Assembly (NCBI GenBank): GCA_038503065.1
Contig: JBCAMK010000017.1
Span: 868,001-932,000 of the forward strand
Length of the DNA stretch: 64,000 nt
Direction: 5' to 3'
DNA from: Paragyromitra xinjiangensis
Lineage: Eukaryota > Ascomycota > Pezizomycetes > Pezizales > Discinaceae
The notes beneath the pieces are model-generated. The model did not search any database. It was not told where the DNA came from and was given only the letters and a program-made list of their open reading frames with translations. Position 1 is the first letter of the stretch, and the number at the start of each line of letters is the position of its first letter. This document shows positions 42,676 to 52,345 of this stretch, piece by piece. A program made the translations under genes and the position numbers.

Positions 42676-42831
42676 TTTGGAAAGTTCGTGGGTCCACCAG
42701 CCTTTGGAATGTTGACTGGGTTTCAATAGGGGTATGGCTGTGATGGTGGCAAATTGTATGAGAGAGGTGAGCTGTTCGCATTCTTTGGTGGTTTCACTGG
42801 CGTTGGTGGGTTGGGAGTTGTTGAGTGCTGA

Positions 42832-43647
42832 TTATTTTATTATGTTGTGGAATTGAATCCAGTTTGCTTTGTTGAGGTTGCGTTTGGGTGTGGCTGTGGG
42901 CTTTGGTGGAAGAAATATGGTAGTTGTGATTAGGGTGTGGTCAGAGTTATCTCTTAGTCCTTGATCGGATTGCCACGTTATGAGGTATTGTTGTATGTTC
43001 TTGAATAGGGTGAGATCGATGATGGAATTTTTGTTGCCATTTCTAGGGAAATGTGTGAAGGTTCCTGGGTGATTGATGAGTTGGTAGTTGTGATCTTCTA
43101 GCCAGTCTACGAGTTGGTTGGCTGTTGGTCTGGTGTTGTTGATGGAGGTGCGGTGGGTGTCGGTTTCAAGTCCGTACCACCATGTGTGGTGTAGGTTTGT
43201 GTCTGCTAGTATTATGTGCATGGGAAGGAAGCGATGCATGTTAAGGTAGGTGTATGTCGTTGGTGTGTGGTTGGCGTAGATGTTGGAAATTTCAATGTCA
43301 CCTAATGCTGTGGTGATGATGATTGATATGGCGTTGTTGAAGAAGGAGGTTGAAATGCGTGGGTTTAGGTTCATGTTTGCGTTTATATAGGTGACGCATT
43401 TGGGGTTTTGATTTGTTGGTGAGAAATGGTGAAAGTTTGTGATGTTTGGTGGTAGGCCCTGGGTTTCTGACCATGGGTCTTGTAGTGCGAGAATGGCGAG
43501 TTGGGTGTTGATGTTTGCATGATGGAGTACTGAGAGAGTGGAGGCCTTTCCTTTAGCGCAATTCAGTTGTTGCACTTGGGCTATGCCTGTGATGTGTGTT
43601 GTGTATTTAATCATTTCCGTTGTTGATTTTTCGTGCGCGTTGAGCAA
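42832..43647 (-). pseudogene. LINE-A copy 1 ORF2, endonuclease part only
   Basis: The frame carries the EEP-type endonuclease: AILALQDPWSETQGLPPN, MHIILADTNLHHTWWYG, NSIIDLTLFKN and DNSDHTLITTTIF. The reverse transcriptase and RNase H parts are missing because of the truncation by element C. The likely start is the internal ATG that overlaps the ORF1 stop as ATGATTAA. Confidence 0.85.
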
Positions 43648-43984
43648 GGTAGAGTGCTCTGGTCTTCATTTTTTCGGGGCAGTCAATGGCGGTGTGTTGA
43701 TTGGTGTTGCAGCAGGCGCATCTGAGTGGCATGTGTGTGCATCTGGCACCTCCTTTGCATGTGATTTGGTCGCATTTGTGGTCTTTGGTGTAGTGGGCAA
43801 GTGCGCAGATGGCGCAGGCGACTTCTTGTTTGCAGGTGGCATCGTGGTGTCCAAGTTTTTGACAGTTACGGCATTGGGTGGTGGGATTGATGGGGTGGTA
43901 TTCGCGGATTTTGCAGGTGGCGTTTAGGATGTTAAGGTAGGTAAAGCCTAGGGTTTTGAGGGTGTGTTTGGCTGGCAGGGCGAT

Positions 43985-44709
43985 TATTTATTTATAGCTC
44001 ATACACGCATGCATCCTTATAGGATAAGGCGAATAATCAAAGAAACCCAACAAAACAAAACAAAAACAAAACAAAAACCAAAATCCATCACACGGTTCCA
44101 ACCCAGCCCTTTGCGGCTCATCATCAGTTTAGTAGTTAATACCCCGATCTAGTGACCTCTCCCACAGGTCAAGACTACCCTGGGCATTGTTCATTCACCA
44201 TCGCTTACTTTGTGCCTATAGCACAGCCCACTTCCAATCCAAAAACCAGAAAGGACAAACAAAATCGTAAGGGTATAGGTGAGACTTATAGTTGCATGCG
44301 GTTCTGTCGTTCGCTAGCAGCAAGTCTGGCAGCAGTAAGTTTGGGGCATCCTGGGGAGTTGCCTCTATGTGGTTCGCCACAGTTGGCGCAGCGAATGGTG
44401 GTGTGAAGGCAAGGAGATCCTTTGACTGAGCAAGAGGATTTGCCACAAGTATGAGTTGACGCAGTATGAGGTCCAGCACAGATGGTACAAGTAGGGGTCT
44501 TGCTGGTACAGCGTTGTTGGTGGTGCCCGAAGGCAAGGCAGTGGGTGCATTGGGTGTCTTGTCCAAAGCGAAGGTATTTGGAGACCTTGAGGCGGCGTCC
44601 AAAAAGGGAGAGGCCTCTCTCAAGGGCAGTGGTGGCAGGTTGTTTCCCCTGGATGGTCAAAACCATGGAGGAAGCCTGCTTGCCCTCTCTCTGCTCTGGT
44701 CTAGTGAGC
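43985..44709 (-). mobile_element. LINE-B copy 2 (5'-truncated) inside LINE-A ORF1
   Basis: A 725-bp insertion is flanked by GCTGGCAGGGCGAT on both sides (43971-43984 and 44710-44723). It contains the last 140 codons of LINE-B ORF1, the 3' UTR, the hairpin ATCCTATAAGGAT and a short (AATA)n tail. 5' truncation and a 14-bp duplication are standard for target-primed insertion. Confidence 0.9.
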
Positions 44710-45776
44710 GCTGGCAGGGCGATGACGATGGAGGAGGCTTTTTTGCCAATGCGTTTCTCTTCTGTGGATAGCCATCTTGGGGCTTGGGCCAATTGTACAT
44801 CAGGTAGGGCGGCTTGAAGGGCATTGGTGATAGTGGTAGGTGTGACAGGTTCGAGGTTGAAGTTTAGGGGGACAGCGTTGATGATGAATTTAGACCACCT
44901 GCTGTTGATTCTGATGTTGGTGATTGGGATTTTGAGAAGGTTGCATGCTGAGGTGATTTCATGTTCGTATTGTTCGATGAATTTGTCAGCGGCTTCGTTG
45001 GGTTTGGTGGTGAGGATGAGGTTGTCGTTGTTGGTTTTCCGGACGGCTAGAATGCATGTGTTAACGGCTCCCAGGCGGTTGTTGATGGCATTGAGTATGG
45101 AATCTGGGGTGGCCGAGGCGGGAAGGGGTTCAGTGAGTTCAATTATAATTTCTCTTTTATCAGTGGTGAAATCGGGCTTGTAGAGTGGTTGGATTTTTGG
45201 GGTTTTTCGGTTGGTGACGGTGGTGAAGTTGTTTTCGCCAGGTGCTGTTGTGGCTTTGCTGGCATAGGTTTCTTGTGCTTTGTCGGTGTTGGAGGGTTTG
45301 CTGGTGTTTGTGGTGTGAGGTTTGTTGTTTGCGGTGGGGGAGTTGGCTTTGGCGCTTTGGTTGGTTTGTAGGTGTAGAAGTCTGGCGTCTAGGGAGCGGA
45401 CAGTGTTTTGGAGGGAAATGTTTTGCGCTTTAATTTCCGCGAGTTTGGAAGTAGTGTTGGTGTTCTGTATGTTGTTGAATTTGATTTGAGCTAGGAGGGT
45501 GTCCATTTGTCTCTCAAATTCGTTTTTCATTGAGTTAAATTGGCTTTGGATAAACCAGGCGAGATAGTTGGTGGATGTGGCGTTGGTCATGTTTGCCATT
45601 TCTTCGGCGGGGATTTGGGTGAAGTTGAGGTTGGAGTTAAATTCCTGACCTCCGACGCTTTCGTCGTCGTCATGTTCACTGGAGGAGCTGCTGTGATTGG
45701 AGGCGGGTTTGTCTTCCATGGGGAGATCTGCGGGGTCAAAGGCAGAGAGGGCAGTGCTGTCTTCAGGTGCAGACAT
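44286..45776 (-). CDS. Chimeric ORF1: LINE-A N-terminus fused to LINE-B zinc knuckles
   Basis: This is one open frame of 496 codons. The first about 352 residues are LINE-A ORF1 (MSAPEDSTALSAFDPADLPM, a coiled region LAEIKAQNISLQNTVRSLDA, ending SSIVIALPA). The rest is LINE-B ORF1 from LTRPEQREGKQASSMV to the knuckles CTHCLAFGHHQQRC and CANCGEPHRGNSPGC. The fusion was made by the LINE-B insertion landing in frame. LINE-A's own C-terminus lies beyond the insertion (43,984-43,607). Whether it is expressed is unknown. Confidence 0.85.
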   Translation of the reverse strand: MSAPEDSTALSAFDPADLPMEDKPASNHSSSSSEHDDDESVGGQEFNSNLNFTQIPAEEMANMTNATSTNYLAWFIQSQFNSMKNEFERQMDTLLAQIKFNNIQNTNTTSKLAEIKAQNISLQNTVRSLDARLLHLQTNQSAKANSPTANNKPHTTNTSKPSNTDKAQETYASKATTAPGENNFTTVTNRKTPKIQPLYKPDFTTDKREIIIELTEPLPASATPDSILNAINNRLGAVNTCILAVRKTNNDNLILTTKPNEAADKFIEQYEHEITSACNLLKIPITNIRINSRWSKFIINAVPLNFNLEPVTPTTITNALQAALPDVQLAQAPRWLSTEEKRIGKKASSIVIALPALTRPEQREGKQASSMVLTIQGKQPATTALERGLSLFGRRLKVSKYLRFGQDTQCTHCLAFGHHQQRCTSKTPTCTICAGPHTASTHTCGKSSCSVKGSPCLHTTIRCANCGEPHRGNSPGCPKLTAARLAASERQNRMQL

Positions 45777-46397
45777 GTTGGAGGTTCCGGTGAGGTGGGG
45801 AGAAAGGTGGCTGGATGTGCGTTTGCGCCCAGCAAGAAGGGTGGGTGTGATGGGTGCCCGGACAAGTCGGACAGGAGTTGGGGGTGGTGATGGCGATACT
45901 CTGGGGGGAGTGTTGGGAGCCAGGTTGATGGGGGAGCGATGGGAGTGATGAATTCCCAGATGCGGGGTGGGGTGTGGTGATGAGCGAGGCCAAAGAGATA
46001 GAGACTTTTTGGTTCCATGAGATTCTGGGAGAGATGGTTTGTGGTGTTGAGTTTGCAGTCGGAGATAATGGAGGAAGATGTGGAAGTGAGGTGGGCGGTC
46101 GCTTGTTATATACTGCCTCTAGTGTTTTAGTGTTTTAGTGTTTTAATTCTACGGCCCTAATACTAAAGTTTATCGCCTCATCCGCCACCAACTACAAAGA
46201 AACCCTCCCCTTTAAAAATAACTAACTAAATAAAAGAAAAATAAATAATAATAAAGATTTCCCAAGGAAAGAAAATAACCGAAAAGACAAATCAATCATT
46301 CTTTACTATTCGCACATGCTTATAGTCCAATAGAATCAATATAGGAGAAAAAATCAGAAAAATTTAACTTAGGCGAAAAGAAAATATCCCAATTTGG

Positions 46398-49300
46398 TTA
46401 CGAGTTTTTAAAGAAATCTTGTCGTTCTTTGTTTCTAAGTTTGCAGATCATAATGCGGTGATGGGAGCCATCCTGTTCACTGCATGCGCATTTGAGGGGA
46501 TCAGTGAATCCGGTGGGATCAATGAAGTGTACTTGGTTGCGTATTTTCCCGAGTTTAGAGAACCGTTTGCGTGATAATGATGTGAGATGTTGCGCAATGT
46601 GGAGTGCGATGGGCTCTGAAGTATTAGAGGCCCATGATTTGAGTAGATGTTTTTTAGGTAGGAGTGAGAGATGTCCGAGGGTAAGGCGGTGCCAAGGGCA
46701 GAGAGGTTTGTTGTGGGCAAGAGTGGCCAGTTGATCGGCTTTTTCATTGCCAAAGATTTGTGTGTGGGAGGGAGTCCATATGCCACTGATGGAGCATCCT
46801 ATATTTTGGAGTGAATTGCGTGCGTTAAGTGCGTGCCACAGGTATTCCTTGTTGTGTGTGGGTCCTCCTGCAAGTGACTTTAGGGCATTTTGGTTATCAA
46901 CGCATATGTATATGGGGATAGGGTGAATGATGTGTTGGAGCAAGAGAGCTAAGGCTTCTTGTATGGCATGGATTTCGGCGTCTTCGTTCTCGGCGTGATG
47001 TCCGAGGGCGCAGCAGTGTGTGTATGTTTGTGTGGTGATGCCATAGCGTATGTGGGCGATGTATGCACCGGAGGATGTGTGTCCGTTGTCGTTGAGGGAG
47101 CCATCTGTATAAAGGAGCCAGGCGTTTTCTAATGTGCCTGTCCAGTTTATGTGTTGCGTGGCTGTTTGTTGTTTGGAAAGTTTGGAAATTTGTAAGGAAC
47201 TTGGTGTGAGGAATGGGGAATGGAAGGAAAATTCAAGTCTTTCGAGGGGTAAGTTATTGATGAGGGGTTGAAGCAGGGAGGCTATTCTTTTGAGTCCTGT
47301 TCCTTTGTATTCAATTGTTTGTGGGAGGAATTTGAGTAGCGGGAGGAAGGCTGGATTGTACGCGTTGTTTTTTAGGATGCGTATGCCGTATTTTTGTGAA
47401 TGGTAATCTAGCAGTAGATTGAGCGGTGGTAGGGCGGCTTCGTGTAGTAGGTGAATTATTTTGGTATATCTGGGAAGGCCTGTGATGAGACGGGCAAGGC
47501 TGTGATATGCTGGTTGGATATTATCTATTATGGTGGGTGCGCCTGTCCACCATATGGGGGAGCCCCATAGCATTTTGGGGATATGGACTATTTGTAGGAT
47601 GTGATGTATTGTGGCGGGGGTGAGGTGTATGGATTTGAGAAGAGGGTAAATGACTCCTTTGGTTTTAAGTAGGGAGGCGACGATGTGATGTGTGTGTTGA
47701 TGAAAGGTTAATCTTCGATCGATTATGAGACCTAACATGCGATTTTGTTCGGTGGGTAAGATGTTTTGATTGTAGAGTGTGATGGGGGTGGGGGTGGGGT
47801 CTTTAATTCTGGAATTGAGTCTTAGGTGCATGAGTTCCGTTTTTGGTGGGGAAAAGAGGATGTTGAGATGTGAGCCTCTTTCGATCTTAAGATTGAGGCG
47901 TTGTTGCAGTGTTCTGGTGGCAAATTTTTGTGAAAAGCTTGCTTGTAGCATGGCGTTGTCATCAATATAAGTATTGGAATAGGTGAGGTTAGAGGGTGAT
48001 GGTTCGGTGTCTAATGCGGCACTGTATATGGTGAAGGTGATGGATGAAACAGCGGATCCTTGAGGGAGTCCACTGTTGAAGGGTAGTGTTGAACTTGTGG
48101 TGTTATTGAAGCGGAAAGCTATTGTTCGATTGGTGGTGAAGCTCTGGTACCATTGTATTAGGTATGTGGGGAATTTGAAATGGAGGAAGATCGCAGTCAT
48201 TTGTTGATGGATGACGCAGTTAAAAGCTCCTTCAATGTCTGTAGTGAGGATGGAGGGTCGTAGTTGTTTTTGGTGTCCTGTTGTAGCAGGAATGTCAAGC
48301 CAGGATTGGGATGGTGTGATAATTTGTTGTAGAGCGTCTATTGCCGAAATTCCCGTGCGCCCACCTGTATGTTGGTGGTTTATTGCACCTGAATTTATTG
48401 CGGCGACTTCTAGTTGTTTAGTGATAATGCGTTCTAGGAGTTTACCCAGGCATGATAGTAGTGAAATGGGGCGATAGGCGTTGGGTTTGGAATAATCGTC
48501 TTTGCCTGACTTGGGTATGGGTGTGACGATTGCTTGTTTCCATATGTCGGGGAAGGCGCCAAAGCGAAGGGCAGCTGTGAAAATTTTGGGAATGAGTAGG
48601 GGAGCAGCTTGATGAGTGTGTTGTATGTGAGGGTAGAGGATCTCATCGTGTCCTGGAGCGGATGCGGGGGAAGTTTTGGCAAGCAATTTGGAAATTAATT
48701 CTGGGGTGACATGGGGTATGTTGGAGGATTGGTCTGATGCGGGTGGGGGAAGCCAATTTTGTGGTAGTGGTTGGTGGGAGGCAAGGATGGGTGGGAAGAA
48801 CGTGGACTTGAAGGCGTTGCCTTGTGCTTCGAAGTTGGGTGCGTTGTGTAGAGGTTGTATGGTTGTGGGAGGTCTGCGGCCGTTGGTTTGCTTGATGGCC
48901 TGCCAGATTTGTTTGGGATCGTTGGTGGATAGCCGTTGATGCCAGTGATGTTTTTTGGCTTCGTTGATTTCGATTTTCCATTGCGTTCGAAGATTTTTAA
49001 GGAGGCTTTTGATGTGCTGTGGTGGATTGGGTCGTTTGGTTAAGTGATTGATGGTGTTTATTTTCCTTTTCAATTTGGAGAGTTCATTGGTCCACCAGCC
49101 TTTGGAATGTTGGCTGGGTTTCGATAGGGGTATGGCCGTGATGGTGGCTAGTTGTATGAGGGAGGTGAGCTTTTCGCATTCTTTGGTAGTTTCATTGGCG
49201 TTGGTGGGTTGGGAATTATTGAGTGCTGATTGTCTTATTATATTGTGAAATTGGGTCCAATTTGCTTTGCTGAGGTTGCGTTTGGGTGTTGCTGTGGGTT

Positions 49301-50045
49301 TTGGCGGGAGAAAGATGGTAGTTGTGATCAGGGTGTGATCAGAGTTATCTCTTAGACCTTGATCGGATTGCCATGTTATGAGATATTGTTTTGTGTTTTT
49401 GAATAGGGTAAGATCGATGATGGAATTTTTGTTGCCATTTCTAGGAAAGTGCGTGAAGGTTCCTGGGTGGTTGATGAGTTGGTAGCTGTGATCTTCTAGC
49501 CAGTCCACGACTTGGTTGGCTGTGGCTCTGGTTCTGTTTATGGAGGTGTGGTGGGTATCTGTTTCGAGTCCATACCGCCATGTGTGGTGTAGGTTTGTGT
49601 CTGCTAATATTATGTGCATAGGGAGAAAGTTGTGCATGTTGAGGTAGGTGTGTGTTGTGGGTGTGTGGTTGGCGTAGATGTTTGAAATTTCAATGTCACC
49701 TATGGCTGTGGTGATTATGATTGAGATGGCGTTGTTAAAGAAGGAAGTTGATATTCGTGGATTCAGGTTCATGTTTGCGTTTATGTAGGTGACGCATTTG
49801 GGATTTTGGTTCGTTGGTGAAAAGCGATGAAAATTTGTGATGTTTGGTGGTAAGCCTTGGGTTTCTGACCATGGGTCTTGTAAGGCGAGTATGGCTAGTT
49901 GGGTGTTGATGTTCGCGTGATGGAGTACTGAGAGAGTGGAGGCCTTTCCTTTAGCGCAATTCAGTTGTTGCACTTGGGCTATGCCTGTGATTTGTGTGGT
50001 GTGTTTAATCATTACGGTTGTTGATTTTTTGTGCGCGTTGAGCAA
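46398..50045 (-). CDS. LINE-A copy 2 ORF2: endonuclease, reverse transcriptase, RNase H
   Basis: The 1,215-codon frame encodes the retrotransposition enzyme. The EEP endonuclease (residues 20-250) has LALQDPW at 53-59, where the usual catalytic glutamate of QEPW is aspartate, LADTN at 147, and SDHTLI at 235. The reverse transcriptase has YRPISLLSCLGKLLERI at 524, DIEGAF at 603, SGLPQGSAVSS at 658 and YIDD at 693. RNase H has YTDGSLNDNG at 979, DAEIHAIQEAL at 1022, CVDNQNALKSL at 1048 and GNEKADQLATLAH at 1099. It ends 26 residues earlier than copy 3 through a TAA. The biological start is probably the ATG at 50,012, overlapping the ORF1 stop. Confidence 0.9.
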   Translation of the reverse strand: MLNAHKKSTTVMIKHTTQITGIAQVQQLNCAKGKASTLSVLHHANINTQLAILALQDPWSETQGLPPNITNFHRFSPTNQNPKCVTYINANMNLNPRISTSFFNNAISIIITTAIGDIEISNIYANHTPTTHTYLNMHNFLPMHIILADTNLHHTWRYGLETDTHHTSINRTRATANQVVDWLEDHSYQLINHPGTFTHFPRNGNKNSIIDLTLFKNTKQYLITWQSDQGLRDNSDHTLITTTIFLPPKPTATPKRNLSKANWTQFHNIIRQSALNNSQPTNANETTKECEKLTSLIQLATITAIPLSKPSQHSKGWWTNELSKLKRKINTINHLTKRPNPPQHIKSLLKNLRTQWKIEINEAKKHHWHQRLSTNDPKQIWQAIKQTNGRRPPTTIQPLHNAPNFEAQGNAFKSTFFPPILASHQPLPQNWLPPPASDQSSNIPHVTPELISKLLAKTSPASAPGHDEILYPHIQHTHQAAPLLIPKIFTAALRFGAFPDIWKQAIVTPIPKSGKDDYSKPNAYRPISLLSCLGKLLERIITKQLEVAAINSGAINHQHTGGRTGISAIDALQQIITPSQSWLDIPATTGHQKQLRPSILTTDIEGAFNCVIHQQMTAIFLHFKFPTYLIQWYQSFTTNRTIAFRFNNTTSSTLPFNSGLPQGSAVSSITFTIYSAALDTEPSPSNLTYSNTYIDDNAMLQASFSQKFATRTLQQRLNLKIERGSHLNILFSPPKTELMHLRLNSRIKDPTPTPITLYNQNILPTEQNRMLGLIIDRRLTFHQHTHHIVASLLKTKGVIYPLLKSIHLTPATIHHILQIVHIPKMLWGSPIWWTGAPTIIDNIQPAYHSLARLITGLPRYTKIIHLLHEAALPPLNLLLDYHSQKYGIRILKNNAYNPAFLPLLKFLPQTIEYKGTGLKRIASLLQPLINNLPLERLEFSFHSPFLTPSSLQISKLSKQQTATQHINWTGTLENAWLLYTDGSLNDNGHTSSGAYIAHIRYGITTQTYTHCCALGHHAENEDAEIHAIQEALALLLQHIIHPIPIYICVDNQNALKSLAGGPTHNKEYLWHALNARNSLQNIGCSISGIWTPSHTQIFGNEKADQLATLAHNKPLCPWHRLTLGHLSLLPKKHLLKSWASNTSEPIALHIAQHLTSLSRKRFSKLGKIRNQVHFIDPTGFTDPLKCACSEQDGSHHRIMICKLRNKERQDFFKNS

Positions 50046-51438
50046 GGTAAAGTGCTCTGGTCTTCATTTTTTCGGGGCAGTCAATGGCGGTGTGTTGGTT
50101 AGTGTTGCAGCAGGCGCATCTGAGTGGCATGTGTGTGCATCTGGCGCCACCTTTGCATGTGATTTGGTCGCATTTGTGGTCTTTAGTATGGTGAGCAAGT
50201 GCGCAAATGGCACAGGCAACTTCTTGTTTGCAGGTGGCGTCGTGGTGTCCCAATTTTTGACAATTTCGGCATTGAGTGGTGGGGTTGATTGGATGGTATT
50301 CACAGATTTTGCAGGTGGCATTTAGGATGTTGAGGTAGGTAAAGCCTAGGGTTTTGAGGGTGTGTCTGGCTGGCAAGGCGATGACGATGGAGGAAGCTTT
50401 TTTGCCGATGCATTTTTCTTCAGTGGATAGCCATCTTGGGGCTTGGGCTAGTTGTACATCGGGTAGGGCGGCTTGAAGGGCATTGGTGATGGTGGTAGGT
50501 GTGACGGGTTTGAGGTTAAAGTTGAGTGGGACAGCGTCGATGATGAATTTTGACCATCTGCTGTTGATTCTGATGTTGGTGATTGGGATTTTGAGGAGGT
50601 TGCATGCTGAGGTGATTTCATGTTCATATTGTTCGATGAACTTGTCAGCTGCTTCATTGGGTTTGGTGGTGAGAATGAGATTGTCGTTGTTGGTTTTGCG
50701 AACGGCTAGGATGCATGTGTTAACGGCTCCTAGGCGGTTGTTGATGGCGTTGAGTATGGAATCTGGGGTGGCTGAGATTGGAAGGGGTTCGGTAAGTTCA
50801 AGTATAATTTCTCTTTTGTCGGTGGTGAAATCAGGCTTGTATAGTGGTTGGATCTTGGGAGTTTTGCGATTGGTGACGGTAGTGAAGTTACTTTCGCCAG
50901 GTGCTGTTGTGGCTTTGCTGGCGTAGGTTTCTTGTGCTTTGTTGGTGGTGTTGGAGGGTTTGTTGGTGTTTGTGGTGGGAGGTTTGTTGTTTGCGGCAGG
51001 GATGTTGGTTTTGGCGCTTTGGTTGGTTTGAAGGTGTAGGAGCCTGGCATCTAAGGAGCGGACGGTGTTTTGGAGGGAAATATTTTGAGCTTTAATTTCC
51101 GCGAGTTTGGAGGTAGTGTTGGTATTTTGGATGTTGTTGAATTTGATTTGGGCTAGGAGAGTGTCCATTTGTCTCTCAAATTCGTCCTTCATTGAGTTGA
51201 ATTGGCTCTGGATGAACCAAGCGAGATAGTTGGTGGTGGTGGCATTGGTCATGTTTGCCATTTCTTCGGCAGGGATTTGTGTGAAGTTGAGGTTGGAGTT
51301 AAATTCCTGGCCTCCGACGCTTTCATCGTCGCCGTGTTCACTGGAGGAGCTGCTGTGGTTGGAAGCGGGTTTGTCTTCCATAGGGAGATCTGTGGGATCA
51401 AAGGTGGAGAGGGCAGTGCTGCCTTCGGGTGCAGACAT
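50005..51438 (-). CDS. LINE-A copy 2 ORF1, Gag-like zinc-knuckle protein
   Basis: The 477-residue protein begins MSAPEGSTALSTFDPTDLPM. It has a coiled region (LAEIKAQNISLQNTVRSLDA), a lysine-rich linker, an RNA-binding-like middle (ITELTEP-type strand, NAINNRLGAVNTCILAVRK), and C-terminal knuckles CRNCQKLGHHDATC, CAICALAHHTKDHKC and CACCNTNQHTAIDC. Its stop overlaps the ORF2 ATG in ATGATTAA, suggesting termination-reinitiation. It is intact and serves as the reference for the split copies 1 and 3. Confidence 0.9.
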   Translation of the reverse strand: MSAPEGSTALSTFDPTDLPMEDKPASNHSSSSSEHGDDESVGGQEFNSNLNFTQIPAEEMANMTNATTTNYLAWFIQSQFNSMKDEFERQMDTLLAQIKFNNIQNTNTTSKLAEIKAQNISLQNTVRSLDARLLHLQTNQSAKTNIPAANNKPPTTNTNKPSNTTNKAQETYASKATTAPGESNFTTVTNRKTPKIQPLYKPDFTTDKREIILELTEPLPISATPDSILNAINNRLGAVNTCILAVRKTNNDNLILTTKPNEAADKFIEQYEHEITSACNLLKIPITNIRINSRWSKFIIDAVPLNFNLKPVTPTTITNALQAALPDVQLAQAPRWLSTEEKCIGKKASSIVIALPARHTLKTLGFTYLNILNATCKICEYHPINPTTQCRNCQKLGHHDATCKQEVACAICALAHHTKDHKCDQITCKGGARCTHMPLRCACCNTNQHTAIDCPEKMKTRALYLAQRAQKINNRND

Positions 51439-51874
51439 GTTGGAGGTTCGAGTGAGATGGGGGGAAAGGTGGCTGGATGTGCGTTTGCGTCCAGCAAGAG
51501 GTGTGGGTGTGATGGGTGCCCAAACAAGTCGGACGGGAGTTGCGGGTGGTGATGGCGATACTCTGGGGGGAGTATTGGAGGCCAGGTTGATGGGAGAGCG
51601 ATGGGAGTGATGAATTCCCAGATGCAGGGTGGGGTGTGATGATAAACGAGGCCAAAGAGATAAAGACTTTTGGTTCTGTGAGATTCTGGGAGAGGTGGTT
51701 TGTGGTGTTGAGTTTGCGGTCGGAGATGATGGAGGAGAAGTAGAAGCGAGGTGGACGGTCGCTTGTTATATACTGCCTCTAGTATGTGGAGTAGATTAGG
51801 GCCCCGGACTGATGGGACAGTAGGTGCCAAAAGAGAGATTCGGGCGAAACAACTGGCGTTGGCAAAGTGGCGGA

Positions 51875-52138
51875 CCAAACAAGTCGGACAGGAGTTGCGG
51901 GTGGTGATGGCGATACTCTGGGGGGAGTGTTGGGAGCCAGGTTGATGGGGGAGCGATGGGAGTGATGAATTCCCAGATGCGGGGTGGGGTGTGGTGATGA
52001 ACGAGGCCAAAGAGAGAGAGACTTTTTGGTTCCGTGAGATTCTGGGAGAGATGGTTTGTGGTGTTGAGTTTGCGGTCGGAGATGATGGAGGAAGATGTGG
52101 AAGCGAGGTGGGCAGTCGCTTGTTATATACTGCCTCTA
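51875..52138 (-). mobile_element. LINE-A 5' UTR fragment
   Basis: The first 264 bases of LINE-A, starting TAGAGGCAG at 52,138 directly after the tail of copy 3, stop at CCGACTTGTTTG. About 90 bases of unmatched sequence (51,782-51,874) follow before copy 2. Confidence 0.85.
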
Positions 52139-52345
52139 GTGTTTTAGTGTTTTAGTGTTTTAATTCTACAGCCCTGATACTAAAGTATATCGCCTCATCC
52201 GCCGCCAGCTTACAAATAAATCCTCCCCGTTTTCAAACCAATTTCTGAACAATCCTAAGAAAAAATAATAACAAAAGAACTACAAAGAGAAATAACAGAA
52301 AAAAAAACCAAAACAATCATTCCCTTACTTATTCGCGAAAAATTT

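Larger units (their letters stand above)
42676..46121 (-). mobile_element. LINE-A copy 1 (3'-truncated, hosting LINE-B copy 2)
   Basis: It begins TAGAGGCAGTATATAAC at 46,121 directly after the 3' tail of copy 2. It holds ORF1, split by LINE-B copy 2, and the first 270 codons of ORF2 up to 42,832, with LINE-A homology continuing to 42,676, where element C cuts it. Loss of the 3' part is not explained by target-primed reverse transcription and needs a later deletion. Confidence 0.85.
46122..51781 (-). mobile_element. LINE-A copy 2 (full length, 5.66 kb)
   Basis: It runs from TAGAGGCAG at 51,781 to three TAAAACAC tail repeats at 46,122-46,145. It has a 5' UTR with a TATATAAC motif near its start, ORF1 (477 codons), ORF2 (1,215 codons) and a 3' UTR. 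The sequence before it, CTCCACATAC, is the same as before copy 3. It is a Tad1/I-like LINE with endonuclease, reverse transcriptase and RNase H. Confidence 0.9.

Noticed and set aside
43538..43927. Plus-strand frame rich in Val/Gly/Cys, repeated at 49,936 and 55,962
   Set aside because: It is the antisense of LINE-A ORF1/ORF2 and recurs only because the LINE copies recur.
45587..46018. Proline-rich minus-strand frame before LINE-A ORF1
   Set aside because: It overlaps the 5' UTR and ORF1 in another frame and its length differs among LINE-A copies, so there is no sign of selection.
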